Both the position numbers and the translations under genes were made by a program. The notes under the pieces are model-generated. The model was not told the DNA's origin. It saw nothing but the letters and a program-made list of their open reading frames with translations, and did no database searches. From Klebsiella pneumoniae (GTDB lineage Bacteria; Pseudomonadota; Gammaproteobacteria; Pseudomonadales; Azotimanducaceae): DNA of 5,956 nt. Positions within the stretch are counted from its first letter, which is position 1; every line of letters begins with the position of its first letter. The stretch covers positions 1 to 5,956 of the forward strand of contig CAMDVY010000207.1 of assembly GCA_945878745.1 (NCBI GenBank). Direction: 5' to 3'. Below, piece after piece: positions 5,902 through 5,956 of this stretch.

Positions 5902-5936
5902 CGCTTCAAGCCTATGCCTGAAGCGCGATCTCGCGC
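5902..5936 (-). promoter_or_regulatory. Two overlapping hairpins in the leader of the quinoprotein operon
   Basis: The first hairpin pairs 5902-5911 with 5916-5925: ten pairs, one of them a G-U, with a 4-nt loop. The second pairs GCGCGA (5923-5928) with TCGCGC (5931-5936) around 2 nt. They share 5923-5925, so in RNA only one can form fully. They sit 35-69 nt upstream of the start codon. They could be operator palindromes, an attenuator-like switch, or the end of an upstream gene's transcript. No -10/-35 pair is convincing in the remaining bases, so the promoter may lie beyond the window. Confidence 0.35.
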
Positions 5937-5956
5937 AACAGTACACAATGTTCGTT

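Noticed and set aside
5868..5948. 27-residue N-terminal extension of the quinoprotein from the ATG at 5948
   Set aside because: It would place a polar leader with hairpin-coding sequence before the signal peptide. The ATG at 5867 has the better ribosome binding site and begins the signal peptide directly.

Overview
The window is a stretch of ordinary-looking proteobacterial chromosome, fairly GC-rich and densely coded. It carries four complete protein-coding genes and no visible RNA gene, insertion sequence, CRISPR array or phage gene. A periplasmic PQQ quinoprotein with a Sec signal peptide points to a Gram-negative aerobe. A gamma- or alphaproteobacterium is my best guess, but the sequence does not settle it.

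Layout from left to right: a 145-bp gene-free edge with one perfect DnaA-box-like 9-mer; a TauE/SafE-family membrane permease on the minus strand; a roughly 210-bp AT-rich divergent control region; a short-chain dehydrogenase/reductase (SDR) on the plus strand; a 40-bp convergent gap with a hairpin that spans the next gene's stop codon; then two minus-strand genes that look like one operon. In transcription order these are a PQQ-dependent dehydrogenase of the glucose-dehydrogenase (Gcd) family, exported to the periplasm, and, 26 bp downstream, a cytoplasmic 648-residue two-domain flavoprotein of the trimethylamine dehydrogenase / 2,4-dienoyl-CoA reductase / Old Yellow Enzyme group.

Taken together (inference), the window looks like part of an oxidative catabolic locus. 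A periplasmic quinoprotein would oxidise an alcohol or sugar-like substrate and pass electrons to the respiratory chain. The cytoplasmic flavoenzyme and the LinC/LinX-like SDR would handle later redox steps, and the TauE-like permease would move a small anion across the inner membrane. The substrate cannot be read from the sequence.

The points most worth a second look are the flavoenzyme's iron-sulfur motif, in which a cysteine is replaced by threonine, its non-standard active-site motif, a 15-bp tandem duplication that copies the ribosome-binding site and start codon of the quinoprotein gene, and two mutually exclusive hairpins just upstream of that gene. I found no clearly new multi-gene system.
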